From positions 54,197,369 through 54,261,368 of the forward strand of contig OX442314.1 of the NCBI GenBank assembly GCA_949358305.1: DNA of 64,000 nucleotides. Reading direction: 5' to 3'. The DNA comes from Strigamia acuminata. Lineage: Eukaryota > Arthropoda > Chilopoda > Geophilomorpha > Linotaeniidae. Under the pieces are notes generated by a model. That model had not been told where the DNA came from, did not search any database, and saw nothing but the letters and a program-made list of their open reading frames with translations. A program made the position numbers and the translations under genes. This document shows, piece after piece, positions 30,593-41,480 of the stretch (position 1 is its first letter; every line of letters starts with the position of its first letter).

Positions 30593-33022
30593 TTGGATAT
30601 GAATTCAGCTTTTAATCAACTGGAATTGGATGAGGAGAGTAAAATGTCATGCACGATTAACACTCATTTGGGCCTTTTCAGGGTAAATAGGCTCTTTTAT
30701 GGTATTTCGTCCGCTCCCGCTCTATTTCAACAAACTATGGACCAGTTGACGGCCAAGGTGAATAGTGCGCAACCATTCATAGATGATTCCGCCGTGAAGG
30801 GTGTAACCAACGCGGTCCACTTGCAAAATTTGGATGTGCTCTTGTCGACATTCGGTGGAGCCGGTCTCACGTTGAATCGCCGGAAGTGTCGCTTTTTACA
30901 ACAATCGATTCAGTTTTTAGGTTTAAATATTTCCCAAAACGGTATTTCTCCGATAGATTCAAAACTCGCTCCACTCAGAGATGCAAGGCGCCCCGATGAT
31001 GTCACTTCCTTGAAGTCGTTTCTTGGCCTCATCAATTACTACGGTCGCTTTGTTGCAAATCTGTCTACTCTGCTCGAACCGTTATATCGTTTAACACGAG
31101 ACGACGTCGAGTGGAAGTGGACAGCGGAGCATGAGTCCACCTGGAAAAAGGTTAAGGTTGCTGTGTCCACTGAGTCGGCGCTAGCCCACTTTGACCAGTC
31201 TAAAAAATTATTTTTGACGGTTGATGCTTCCCCGGTAGGTGTGGGAGCATTCCTTTCTCATCTTGATTCTGATGGTAATCACAAGCCCATTGCTTTTGCG
31301 AGTTCTCTCTTGTCGGCCGCGCAGAAGAATTACGCACAAATAGAGCGTGAGGGATTCGCCATTATTTATGGCATCAGGAAATTCCACCACTACCTGTTTG
31401 GGCGTCGTTTCTTCCTGCGTACGGACCACAAACCCCTTGTTTCTATATTTGGAGAGAAAAAGGGATGTAATCAGATCGTGGCTGCACGACTGCATCGTTG
31501 GGCAGTATTTCTGTCCGCATACGATTTTATTATTGAACACGTGCCTGCTGTGGACAACGCCATTGCCGATGGCTTGTCTCGTAATCCACAACCGAGTGTG
31601 GACAGCAAAGAAGATTTAGAAGTCGGCATTAACAAAATTTATTCAACTCTCATTTCAGATTTTCCCATGACTGCCACTTCTCTCAAAGCTGCGTACGCAG
31701 CCGATGAAGTATTGCAAACTGTTTTACGACATGTTCGCACTGGCTGGAAAACTCGCACGTCGGATGTCGCTGAATTTTACAAGCATCGAGACTCGTTCTC
31801 AACTTTTGATGACTACTTATTTCTCTCAGACAGGTTGGTGATTCCGAAAACTGTTTGCCGTTCGGTGTTGGTCGAGCTCCACGCGGGTCATTACGGCATT
31901 GTCCGTACCAAATCGTTGGCGCGAGCCACGGTTTGGTGGCCTGGAATCGACGCTGACATCGAGCGCACAGTTAAGAATTGCGATGTATGCCAGCAAAGCT
32001 TGCCCGATCCACCTAAATCAAACACCGTCAGTTGGCCAGTTCCAGACCAGGTGTGGGGACGGGTACATCTCGATTTTGCCGGTCCATTTCACAACGCGAT
32101 GTTCCTGCTGGCGGTTGACGCAAAAACCAAGTGGTGCGAAGTTCGCAAGATGACGACAACCACTGCTGCCGCCACCATTAAAGTAATCAAGTCTTGGTTC
32201 GAAAATCACGGTTTGCCATTGCATTTCCATACCGACAACGGGCCACAGTTCACCTCGCAGAAATTTCGCCAGTTCTTGGCGATAAATGGAATTCGTCACA
32301 CTCTCTCACCGCCATACCATCCAGCTACAAATGGCGCGGTTGAGGGTTTTGTGAAAACTTTTAAAACTCAAATTGACAAATTTTTAACATTGAATTTTTC
32401 CTTGTCGGACGCCGTATCTCGTTTCATCGCATCGTATCGCTCGACACCACACGCTACGACGAAAGTCTCACCAGCTGCCGCCTTTCTTCAGCGTGAAATG
32501 AGAACACGACTTCACTTGCTGAACCCACGACTATTGCCTGATGTCGACCAGATTGACATTCCGCGCCGTTTCGAAGTTGGGGATCTCGTGTTTGCTCGAG
32601 ATTATCGCGGTACGCCTAAGTGGATACCAGGAATAATAAAGAAAAAGACTTCCTCATCCACGTACGACGTAGAAGTTGCCCTTGATGTGACGTGGAATCG
32701 CCACATTGACCAGTTGCGACGTCGCGCGGATCCGAGTTTGTTGCCACAAAATGGGGGGAAAGATTGTAGAAGTTCCCTGCTCCCTTTTGCTCTCACTTCG
32801 CCGCCGACTGCACCGCCTGTGCCCGTGCTTGATCCACCACTCGTCATTCCACCTGCTGTCGTACCACAGAATGTTGTTCCCACACATGCACCACCGTTGC
32901 CCATTCGTGCGCCATCGCCACCTGCAATTGCTGGCTCGAGTGCTCCAGTTCCTTCAGCGCGTAGTCCTCGACCAGTCCGAACCAGGAAACAAACGGACTT
33001 CTTTGGTTTCCTACCAAATTAA
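30593..33022 (+). CDS. Pol C-terminal part of the Mag-like element (RT, RNase H, integrase)
   Basis: This continues the reverse transcriptase in the frame after the G-run. It has the palm motif DMNSAFNQLEL and a catalytic loop written FIDD rather than the usual YxDD. RNase H follows (LTVDASPVGVGAF, RTDHKPLVS). The integrase has an HHCC finger (HAGHYG...CDVCQ), the catalytic Asp residues in HLDFAGPF and HTDNGPQF, and the Glu in NGAVEGFV. A proline-rich tail ends at 33022. There is no independent Met context for a start; this is the downstream half of the gag-pol gene beginning at 28936. The catalytic residues are intact. Confidence 0.92.
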   Translation: MDMNSAFNQLELDEESKMSCTINTHLGLFRVNRLFYGISSAPALFQQTMDQLTAKVNSAQPFIDDSAVKGVTNAVHLQNLDVLLSTFGGAGLTLNRRKCRFLQQSIQFLGLNISQNGISPIDSKLAPLRDARRPDDVTSLKSFLGLINYYGRFVANLSTLLEPLYRLTRDDVEWKWTAEHESTWKKVKVAVSTESALAHFDQSKKLFLTVDASPVGVGAFLSHLDSDGNHKPIAFASSLLSAAQKNYAQIEREGFAIIYGIRKFHHYLFGRRFFLRTDHKPLVSIFGEKKGCNQIVAARLHRWAVFLSAYDFIIEHVPAVDNAIADGLSRNPQPSVDSKEDLEVGINKIYSTLISDFPMTATSLKAAYAADEVLQTVLRHVRTGWKTRTSDVAEFYKHRDSFSTFDDYLFLSDRLVIPKTVCRSVLVELHAGHYGIVRTKSLARATVWWPGIDADIERTVKNCDVCQQSLPDPPKSNTVSWPVPDQVWGRVHLDFAGPFHNAMFLLAVDAKTKWCEVRKMTTTTAAATIKVIKSWFENHGLPLHFHTDNGPQFTSQKFRQFLAINGIRHTLSPPYHPATNGAVEGFVKTFKTQIDKFLTLNFSLSDAVSRFIASYRSTPHATTKVSPAAAFLQREMRTRLHLLNPRLLPDVDQIDIPRRFEVGDLVFARDYRGTPKWIPGIIKKKTSSSTYDVEVALDVTWNRHIDQLRRRADPSLLPQNGGKDCRSSLLPFALTSPPTAPPVPVLDPPLVIPPAVVPQNVVPTHAPPLPIRAPSPPAIAGSSAPVPSARSPRPVRTRKQTDFFGFLPN

Positions 33023-33168
33023 TACTTGTGTATGTTTTAAATTAATTGATTTCATTTTGTGTTAGTTTAAATTCCAACTTTGTTCTTTATTAGCTTTTAT
33101 ATACATGTGTTTAATGTTTAATTTGTTTTATCCTTTTCTTGATTGTATAATTGGTGTTTCTCCCAATT

Positions 33169-33179
33169 AAAGGGGATGT
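33169..33179 (+). promoter_or_regulatory. Polypurine tract of the Mag-like element
   Basis: AAAGGGGATGT directly precedes the 3' LTR. Confidence 0.75.
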
Positions 33180-33347
33180 TGGAGTGTCTTACTCCATAGG
33201 TCAATCTTGACCAATCGTTATGTTTCGGCGCTTTTAAGAGCAGCGCCACCTATATTGTAATTCTTGAATAAATCAGTCACTTTAGTTTAACTCAGCTGAC
33301 ATGTTGCTTTCTTGACCACTACCTACATCAACGATAAATACACAACA
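33180..33347 (+). repeat. 3' LTR of the Mag-like element (168 bp)
   Basis: It matches 28560-28731 apart from a missing 4-bp AATA unit, and is followed by the target duplication AAAAA. Confidence 0.95.
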
Positions 33348-33625
33348 AAAAATTTTTTTTTACTGTTCAAATGGGCAGCATATGCCTTGCTCGCCTCAGC
33401 TGGAAATATGTGTTGCACCGGCCCTGTTGAGAATTCACCACAAGTCATCGTGGATTCTAGTCGCCGACGTGTTGAGAACCGACGGCACCGACGCCATTTT
33501 ATTTCGAAGCGAGCGACGAGAAGCCATAATCGTCGCGAGCAACGTGAAGATTTCATTATTTCTTTTCACATTAATATTGAATATTTATGTAATTTTACCT
33601 TTAATTTTATTTGTTCATTCTTTTA

Positions 33626-34383
33626 TACAGGGTGAACAAAAAGTCTGTATCTTTACTTAATATTTCTGAAAGTGCTGACAATGCATCTAATCTGATGATG
33701 GCAAAGTACTAAAGTTGGGTGGGGAAATCTTTTGATGACCCAAAATTTGACATTGAGTTGTTGCTTCAAGGTCATTGAGAAATTATCTCGGAAACCGTTA
33801 GAGATAGACTGAAATTTCCAATTGTAAACTTGTAGACCATCATTTGTTTAGTCTAAAAATGACTAATGCTCAAATCTTTTGTACTAAAATTATTTAAGAA
33901 AATCGCAATTTTCTAAAGTAAACACAAGTAAAAAAAAAAATGCCCCAAATTGAAAAAGTGTCAAAAACGTGCTGATTAGACGTAAAATGATCCAAAAAAT
34001 CGATTCCCCTGGTCGGAATTTGCATATCTAGCACCGTTGCAGAGATATGGGCAAAAAACTGAATTTTTTTATGACTTTCTTTTCAAAACTACTTTTTCAA
34101 TTGTGATTTTCTTAAAATTTTTTAGTACAAAAGATTTGAGAATTAGTCATTTTTAGACTAAACAAATGTTGCTCTACAAGTTTACAATTGGAAATTTCTG
34201 TCTATCTCTAACGGTTTCCGAGATAATTTCCCAATGACCTTGAAGGAACATCCCAAGGTCAAACTTTGGGTCACCAAAAGATTTCCCCACCCAACTTTAG
34301 TACTTTGCCAACATCAGATTAGATGCATTGTCAGCACTTTCAGAAATATTAAGTAAAGATACAGACTTTTTGTTCACCCTGTA
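33626..34383. mobile_element. 758-bp foldback MITE with mariner-type ends
   Basis: The ends are TACAGGGTGAACAAAAAG and its exact inverse, flanked by TA duplications (33624-33625 and 34384-34385), as in Tc1/mariner elements. The arms are about 290 bp long with only scattered mismatches, leaving a loop of roughly 180 bp. There is no transposase frame. Transcription across it would give a long hairpin RNA. Confidence 0.9.
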
Positions 34384-34385
34384 TA

Positions 34386-34959
34386 TTTCTGTAATTTCCC
34401 GTAAATTTTATTCTAGTCAAGAATAAATTAAGCGTTGTGGCAAGCACCCGTGAAATGGTCACACGAGTGCTTGGAGCAGCGTCAAGAAACGAGACGGCTT
34501 GGAGCGCAGCTCATCCCGAGCTGACCACACGGGTCGAGAGGCGGGCGTCGTCGCACGATGCGCGCCTTTGTCCGAGTTGACTCGCCGGCAAAAACGGCCT
34601 TCGCCATAGGAGTCATGTTGCGGATGATATCAGATCATCCGAGAGCGTAGCTCAGGTGGAGAAAGCTCAGATTGCCAATTAGGCCTAAAATCCAAACCAG
34701 CTAAATTAGCGATCAAACCAAACGGTGTTTAATCGCGCACAAACATTTTAGAACTGAGTCAAAAGATACAAAACAATCGGGGGAAAAGTACACACAAACA
34801 ATGCTTAGTGGTAACATTGTTTGTTTCACAAAATTAAGGACATTATTAAGAAAACAATGCAAAATCAGGGGACAAATAAATGGCTATTCTGCACAGCAGA
34901 AACAAATCACATAAAATTCACACTTTCATATGAAAAATGAATCAATAAAGAGCTTAAAA
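34386..34959. other. No gene recognised
   Basis: A GC-richer patch (34430-34650) lies in otherwise AT-rich DNA. It could be part of a repeat split by the MITE just upstream, but no boundary was identified. Confidence 0.35.
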
Positions 34960-35022
34960 GATGAAACAGTATAATTTATGTTAGTTTTAAGTTAAAACTA
35001 ACATAAATTATACTGTTTCATC
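34960..35022. repeat. Perfect 31-bp palindrome with a one-base centre
   Basis: 34960-34990 is the exact reverse complement of 34992-35022, separated by one G. No similar structure was noticed elsewhere in the window. Confidence 0.95.
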
Positions 35023-36111
35023 TCCCACGGCACAAACAGTTCAAATACACTCAAATAAAGTCGATTTTACATGAAAAACCCATCAAAGCGCGTTATAGAG
35101 CGAAATACCGCGAAGCAGACGACGGAGCCGACGACTGAGCCGCCGCTCGTGGCATCGAAAACCCGATACCGAAGTGGCAGGAGGCGAGCGAAACGAGTCG
35201 AGTGCGGTTCGCTCGCTCCAAATGCGGGAAAAGGCTTCGGAATATTTCGATTTATTTTGATGTTATTTGCAATTTTGTGTAAATTCATCTTTTTTTGTAC
35301 CGCCGAGTAACCGTGGTGGACCGAGGTGAACTATCGACCGGAGCGTTTTGTAAAAATAGTAAATGTATGTTTATTGATGAATGGTTGAGTCCACGATCGA
35401 TCCGGGCAGGAGGCCGATTGTCCGACCCGTCCTTCCACCCTCGAGTGTATCGGTCTATTTTAGAAAGAAGGAACTTGAAATGCTTGTGGGTGCAAGTACT
35501 GACGCCCAATTCTTAATGGTTTGGCTTTGAGCTCCCACTTTCTGACACTGAATGAAATTATTCGGCTTAGTCATCCGTTAAGAATTCTTGTCCAGTGGTG
35601 ACAAATGCTTTTGCTTGCATGCTCATTTTATTTATTTATTTATTTCTTATTTTGTCTTCTAGTTGATGATGTGAATTATCGAGCATTATCTGGTTATGTA
35701 AGAAAGATTGTGATAGGGTTTGTCTCTATGGTAATGAATATTTACTTTGGAAATGTCATGTGTTTTGTGAATTATGCACAGGGGGGGGGGGGGAGAGAGC
35801 AGATAATTAAAAAAGTTACGAAGTCTAGAACCTGTAACCAGAGATTGTTATTATATGGCATGAGACAAGTAATGTTTAGGATTCTTTTTTCTTGGTGTAA
35901 TGAGATAATTCACAAGAATCCGTGACAAAATGGATGGGATCCAAGAAGGAATTACAGTGAACGAAAGGATATAATATATTTGCTGTGCAGTTGAAGATTT
36001 CAGGGGTTTGCTTTGGATTTGTTTCAAATGTTCTCACTGGGTGGCGGTGAAGCGAGTTGCAGTGCATGATTTCCAGTGGGAGATAAACGAAAAATGCGGA
36101 TCAGAAAATAA
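35023..36111. other. No gene recognised; includes a 13-base G run
   Basis: Only short open frames are present. A homopolymer of 13 G lies at 35781-35793. A GC-rich patch at 35090-35235 has no recognised identity. Confidence 0.35.
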
Positions 36112-36816
36112 CTAGTGTGATGTCTTATTAAAAGCGGAATTTGGATGTCTTTGTAACAGTTTATTTAAGTTTGTTGGCCTAGTTTGAAGAACTCGACTTT
36201 CAGGGACTGTTGGCAGTCCCGGTTCGTGTTTGATTAGCGTCCGTTTTCCCGCCCTGTAGTATATGCTTTTGGTTGAATGAGACGGGGTGTTCTTTTCAGT
36301 AGCAATTTTTACTTTGTGGTTCGTCTGGGAGTCTGTTTCCGTCTTATGTTGAAGCTGCAACTTAGCATCACTTGGTTTTCTTAACGCGCTCAGTTCAACC
36401 TTCCATCGAGTCTTAATTGCACTTGTAAATAGCGAGCCAATTTTCGATCCAGTTTTCAACTGCGGCGCAACTTTCGGTTCAGTTATCAACTGCGGTTTGA
36501 TTTTCGGTTCAGTTATTAACTGCGGCGCGATTTTCGGTTCGGTTTGCAACTGCGGTTGGATTTTCGTTTGTTTTTCAACTCCAATTTCAACGAGTCGCGC
36601 ACTTGCAGCCGGTTGAGTGTATTCCCACTGCGCTTCGGAATCCACGCGCTCGCACGCACGTATTTCAGGCCTGATTGGCGATTGAATACCCAGATCCATC
36701 GGCTCCCAAACGTTATATTCAATGTTTTTGTACGGCGATTCGATATCCATAGGCTCGGCGCTGCTTATCTCGTATTCCGAAAGCAGCCAATCCACTTTCC
36801 AGAATTTCATTCGGCG
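36112..36816 (-). pseudogene. C-terminal 234 codons of an unknown ORF split by copy 2
   Basis: The frame (minus) continues from the fragment at 50327-50560. It begins with Arg-Arg, then MKFWKVDWLLSEYE and MDIESPYKN, followed by a tandem 10-residue repeat (EPKIAPQLIT, EPKIKPQLIT, EPKVAPQLKT) and a Lys/Thr/Ser-rich end. Counting codons across the 4-bp target duplication shows the two halves were one 312-codon frame before the retrotransposon landed. The uninterrupted paralogue at 52802-53745 supports this. No domain is recognised. It could be a small host gene or a gene of an unknown repeat. Confidence 0.7.
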
Positions 36817-37833
36817 TGTCGCGCCCCTACTTCGCTCTCGCTGACTCGTGGGTTGATTACTTAATTCGACTAACTCACTACCGCTTCGTTCGAGCGGTTT
36901 ACCCAAAGAAATGATTACACAGATATAAAAGGTAAAATATAATATAGATTTATTCTGTGGGACAATGTACAGATATATCTTATATATATATATATGAAAG
37001 GTAAGTAAAAGGTAAATCGGAATGGGTGATGGGAATGGAAAGGTAAAGGTAAGATGAAAGCTGGCTGGGATCGGCGAGGTCGTCTGTTGTCTCGTTCGTG
37101 TCCAAGATGGCGTCCTCGTTGTGGCAACGTGATGTCGTCTTGGGCCGGCGTGGCAATATGGCGTCCTCGGCTCGTCTCTGGCTGGTCCTTCGGGCTCACG
37201 CTGGTCAGGCGCGAGTGAATGCTTAGTTAAAAGGCTTACTTCGGTCTGTTGTCTAGGTTTTTGTGTGGTGTCCGGCGATCACACAGCGGCGGACTCTTCT
37301 GGCTCCCGGCGGTCACACAGCGGCGGGAACGCTCGTCGTGGTTTTACTGCAGTTTAGGCTTGTGCGACCGTTTGTCTGCACAACTCGCTAAACTGGAGTG
37401 GTTTTTACTATTTCTAGCTGGTGTGCTAAAATAGTGTGGTAATCTTATCTCGCAGGTTACTCTGCGGAGTTTGACACTGACCAAACGTACTCACGGTAAA
37501 TTGTCCTTTGTCCTTGGTCAATCCCAGTATATTTACTTGGGCCTGATCTTGTAGGACGACGGGTTTTACGTGTGTTTCTCGTTTGATGGTTGTGTTGGTT
37601 CTGCCCGCTCAGTGCAAGGCACATTCCTTTGCACAAAGCGGGGTTGACAGGTGACCGGAATCACCCAATGGTGGGGTGGACGAGCCATCCCCACTCCCTC
37701 AGGGCAGACGCCTGTCCATTGACTAGATGTCAATGCACTGAGGGAAGGGAGACGCGCTTGCGGCTCCCCTTACACCCGAAACGAGGTCACGAGAGAAACT
37801 CTTCGTTGACCCCGGTCCAGTCGGGTCACCACA
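36817..37833 (-). repeat. 3' LTR, copy 2 (1017 bp)
   Basis: It differs from the 5' LTR of this copy by one visible substitution (37689 region versus 50178 region) and one two-base unit in the TA microsatellite. A polypurine tract adjoins it at 37834-37844. Confidence 0.95.
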
Positions 37834-37869
37834 CTTCCCCCTCCGAGCTCAGACCGTGGGGCTGAGCGA

Positions 37870-40635
37870 TCACTTCTTTTCTGGGGGACCCGACACTGAG
37901 TCCGTCACCTGGGCGTAACTCACTCCAGGGACAGGCGGTTGAGTGCCGGGTGGCGCGGGTAGATCGCCTACTAGCGCCGAGGACCGATCACGGGGGTCCT
38001 CATGCTCCGTAATGAAACATAATGCATGGCCGTCAACTGGCTCATGCGGGGCACGCGTCCTCTCGTGTAACCAAACGCTCGGGATGTAGGCGGAGAAGCC
38101 GGTGTTCGTATGCCGGATGGCATTGGCTTCCGCTGGCGTCACTGGCGCACGGTGGGCTCTCAGCAACCTCTGGTGGAAGATGAGGTCTTTAGTCTTCCGG
38201 ATCTGGTTGTGAAGCCAGATGAAGACCGATTTGCCTTTGTCCCGCTGCGCGAGGATAAACCTCCTGGTCGCCGTCGTCATCGAAAGATGGGGAAACTCGT
38301 CGATGATTCGCCCATAATAGTCTGGTGGAGGCGGTGCCGGCTTCGGCTTCTGGGTGGCCGCGGGAATCACTGCTTGCGTTGTTGTCGCCGCTCGGGCCGG
38401 TGGGGTCCCGGGCGGTGTCGGCTTCGTTTGCTCGACGGACCTGACGGGTGGCGTTCGGCACAGCAAGCGCTTTGGTTTACCCGCCACTTCGAACAGGGCG
38501 GGTCCTTGCGGGGATATCTCCGCAGGCATCGGTGGCGGAATCGGAACTCCGCTCGTCGGCGAGATCACCATGTCTACATCCTCTGCCGATTCTTCCGTCT
38601 GGATGGTCAAGGCGCGCAGTTGTTGGGTAGGCGCCGCTGTCCAGGTGGCGGAGGTGTAACGAAACGCCGTGCTTCGCAACTTGTACCCTTCAAATTCTGG
38701 GTTTACCACATCCCTGGTTAGCTCGTAGCGAGTCAACACAGGGTCGGGCAGAATGGAGCTCCACTCTGCGAGGAGTGCACGGGGAACCTGTACACCCTCT
38801 CTGTCCACGACAGACCATGCGGCCATCGACTGACGCCCTTCTCCGAAGAGTGCTGGGGTTAGCAGCTGCATCATGACCTTGGTCAATGATAACTGTAGGC
38901 TGCGACGATTCACTGGATTCGATCGCTCTGAATCCGCAGTGAAGGCACGCGAGAGCTTACTCATCATCGCGATTGCCCATTCGATAAAATATCGTTGTGT
39001 TTGATCCACACCTCGCAAGGCGGGCGCGGAGACTCTTGGGTCTTCCATCACGAAGCGAAACGCTGAGAGCTCGGAGATAGTCGGGTTGGCGGCTTCTCTC
39101 GCGAGTCGCGCTTCTTCGTCTCGCCTCTCGAAGAACAGGGCCGAGGAACCGGGTCGGGGTCGGCTCGGCCTGTAAATGTCGGTCAAATTGGCTCGACATT
39201 CCTGCATAATGCTCTGTCCAACGGGGAGAAGGACTGAGCGGTCGGTGGGTAAATCCGGCGGATCGCTCGAATTCAGCAACGACGGCGGCGGCAGGTTCGG
39301 AGGCGGCTGCGTCTTGGTCGGCAGCGTTGGCGTCGGCAGCGGTGGTGGTGGCTGCGTCGGCGGTGGTGGCGTCTCCGTCGTCTGCACCCCAGTCATTGCG
39401 ACTTGGGGCGCCGGGAGATGTTGTTCGGAGCTTGAGGGCTGCACGATGGCGGTTGGCATGCCATCGGGTCGCGGTCGCGAATTTATGTAGTCTGCGAGCC
39501 ACCTTGCCACCTCGTGTGGGGTCACCATTCCGTCGGTGACAACACCCATCTTCCTGGCGTGTTTCATCGCGGGATCGAAACGTGTCAGTTTCGTCCGCTT
39601 CATCTGAGTCAGAATCTCGCGAAGGTCCCGCGTATCTGCCGCTGGGACGTTTCGCTCACCTGACTGGCTACCACTTCGTCGACCCGCTCTCTTGGAGATG
39701 TAGGCGGGTTCGGGGATGGGACGGCCCCGAGCTTCGCACCTCGCGAAGTATCGCTCCTTGCGATCTCTTTTCCGCTGCTCGCGATGAGTCAGCGGACGTC
39801 TAGAAGTGCTGGGACGAGAGACTCGCTCTTCGTCACCAGACATCCAAACCTCCTTGCACTCCTTACCGTCTTTAATCTGACGGTTTACGAAAATTCGCGG
39901 TCGGGAATACTGCGAAGGGTCACGCACCGTACTAGTGGATGGCCCAGCTTCGTTGCCTTCAGTCGTGTTTTGAGTGACACGCTGCTTCTTGGTTGTCACC
40001 GGGGAACGCGACTGGCTGTTCCCGGCGCCTTTGGAGCGCTTGCGCTTCCGCGGGTAGCTGCTCTTGGGCCCCAAAATCCCCAGGTGGTGGAGCTGCCACA
40101 TCTCGGCTTGGGACGTTAAAATTCCCATCCGAGGTCTCCACTGGGGCGTACTCTCCCCCAATCGCAGTCTCTCAAACCACAGATGAATATCATCCGCGGT
40201 CATCCCCTCGTTTTGGAGGATGCGCTCGGCCACTGCCGTAGCGGTATCCACCAGCTGTTGCCTATACTGCTGATAGATGGCCTCACGGGCCTCTTCTGTC
40301 TCGGCTGCTCGCCACGCATGCAGCACGTGTTCCTCCGCCGGGTTGCCAGTGTACTGACTTGACAATCCGGGGTGGAAAATTGGCGATTTCGGGTCATCGT
40401 CACGAGCTAACTCTGTGGCGATGCCTTCGCGCATCCCCTCCGGGAACGTGTCCAGGAGCGTGCAGTCTCGTACCCAACGTCGGGCGATGCATCGGGAATG
40501 TAGTATTCGCAGGCGCCAAGGGTCGGCGTCCTCGCCGAAACATCGTCGGTAAAATTCGGGCAGCGCGCCTCGAAATATCCCGCCACGAGCGATGCAAGCG
40601 GGGTCTAATGGTCCCCATGTTCTACGTAATGCCAT
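37870..40635 (-). CDS. ORF3 main exon, copy 2 (921 aa), unknown function
   Basis: Same length as the copy 1 protein, with only scattered substitutions, for example in the basic cluster and the proline-rich segment. The ATG at 40635 again follows a pyrimidine tract and CCAG directly. A full-length open frame in both copies argues that the product matters to the element. For the domain description see the entry at 21836-24601. No function is recognised. Confidence 0.85.
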   Translation of the reverse strand: MALRRTWGPLDPACIARGGIFRGALPEFYRRCFGEDADPWRLRILHSRCIARRWVRDCTLLDTFPEGMREGIATELARDDDPKSPIFHPGLSSQYTGNPAEEHVLHAWRAAETEEAREAIYQQYRQQLVDTATAVAERILQNEGMTADDIHLWFERLRLGESTPQWRPRMGILTSQAEMWQLHHLGILGPKSSYPRKRKRSKGAGNSQSRSPVTTKKQRVTQNTTEGNEAGPSTSTVRDPSQYSRPRIFVNRQIKDGKECKEVWMSGDEERVSRPSTSRRPLTHREQRKRDRKERYFARCEARGRPIPEPAYISKRAGRRSGSQSGERNVPAADTRDLREILTQMKRTKLTRFDPAMKHARKMGVVTDGMVTPHEVARWLADYINSRPRPDGMPTAIVQPSSSEQHLPAPQVAMTGVQTTETPPPPTQPPPPLPTPTLPTKTQPPPNLPPPSLLNSSDPPDLPTDRSVLLPVGQSIMQECRANLTDIYRPSRPRPGSSALFFERRDEEARLAREAANPTISELSAFRFVMEDPRVSAPALRGVDQTQRYFIEWAIAMMSKLSRAFTADSERSNPVNRRSLQLSLTKVMMQLLTPALFGEGRQSMAAWSVVDREGVQVPRALLAEWSSILPDPVLTRYELTRDVVNPEFEGYKLRSTAFRYTSATWTAAPTQQLRALTIQTEESAEDVDMVISPTSGVPIPPPMPAEISPQGPALFEVAGKPKRLLCRTPPVRSVEQTKPTPPGTPPARAATTTQAVIPAATQKPKPAPPPPDYYGRIIDEFPHLSMTTATRRFILAQRDKGKSVFIWLHNQIRKTKDLIFHQRLLRAHRAPVTPAEANAIRHTNTGFSAYIPSVWLHERTRAPHEPVDGHALCFITEHEDPRDRSSALVGDLPAPPGTQPPVPGVSYAQVTDSVSGPPEKK

Positions 40636-41480
40636 CTGGAAGGATGGAGAAATAAACAATTAATAAAAAGTTAATATTAAATACGTAGATAAATGGTTGG
40701 TTTCGAGGGACGTTGCCGATACGTGCAGCCGTCCGTCGAGACCGATTCCTGTCTATCGGTGCAAACGTAGGACGAATTGTCCCTCGTCGGATAGAAAAAG
40801 AGAAGTCATCACGTAAAAATCTGTCTCATGTCCAAAACGCACAGCGAGACGGAATCGAGCCTTTAATCTGGATTCTTATCATCAGATTTTACTTCAAATT
40901 AATTCTAACGTTAATTAGGACATTACTAATAATTAAATTAATAATTATCAGTCATTCGTAAAAAGAATTCGTCGGGTGTAAATTATTACTAAAATTGCAC
41001 AATAAATGTGCTTGTCGAAATTTTATTAAATAAATAAACCTAATAAAGAATTATTCCGAAGTCGGACTTTGTCTAATTTTTTAAAAGAAGTTAAAGTCAA
41101 ATTAAATTTATCTAACACATCGAAAAATTCATTGTACGAATGTTAAGTTGCATCAATTTGATGCGTCAAATTACTTGTGGAGAAAAATATTCTTTTACAG
41201 AATATTCTCCCCTTGTCATAAAATTATTTATGGCTCGAGCCCATTGTCTCGCTCGTGACTCATGTCATGAGGAATTTTCGAGACGCGAGGCGACGTGAAG
41301 TCTGCGATCGCACCCCGAAAACAAATTAACAAGGAAAAAATACGATTGTGTGAGCGATCGCGGTTAATAATTAATTATACGCTATTGTGAGTGCAAAGCA
41401 CTCATGTCAGGTATTAGTCAAACAAAATTTCTTCTTCAGCAGCACGGAACTAATTCTCATGTGCCGATGCCGACTTCTAC
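40636..41480 (-). other. Putative ORF3 intron, copy 2 (845 bp)
   Basis: The donor and acceptor are in the same positions as in copy 1. It is AT-rich with several small indels and substitutions relative to copy 1, more than in the flanking coding sequence. Confidence 0.7.

Larger units (their letters stand above)
28560..33347 (+). mobile_element. Mag-like Ty3/gypsy retrotransposon, 4.8 kb
   Basis: Short LTRs (172 and 168 bp) enclose one gag-pol. The 5-bp duplication AAAAA flanks it (28555-28559 and 33348-33352). The almost identical LTRs indicate recent insertion. Compact size, short LTRs, a Gag with two zinc knuckles fused to Pol, and a serine-tRNA primer site point to the Mag / K02A2.6-like branch of Ty3/gypsy; this is a family-level inference. 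Confidence 0.93.
28480..33426. mobile_element. Small hAT-like element split by a Mag-like retrotransposon
   Basis: CAGGGCCGGCGC at 28480-28491 and GCACCGGCCCTG at 33415-33426 are terminal inverted repeats of the CAGGG type common in hAT elements. Without the inserted 4.8-kb retrotransposon the element is about 155 bp with no coding capacity, so it is a MITE. A clear 8-bp target duplication is not visible. Confidence 0.6.

Noticed and set aside
35071-35310. Opposed 73-79 codon frames in a GC-rich patch
   Set aside because: They are overlapping antisense frames with no domain and no start context, so they were not supportable.
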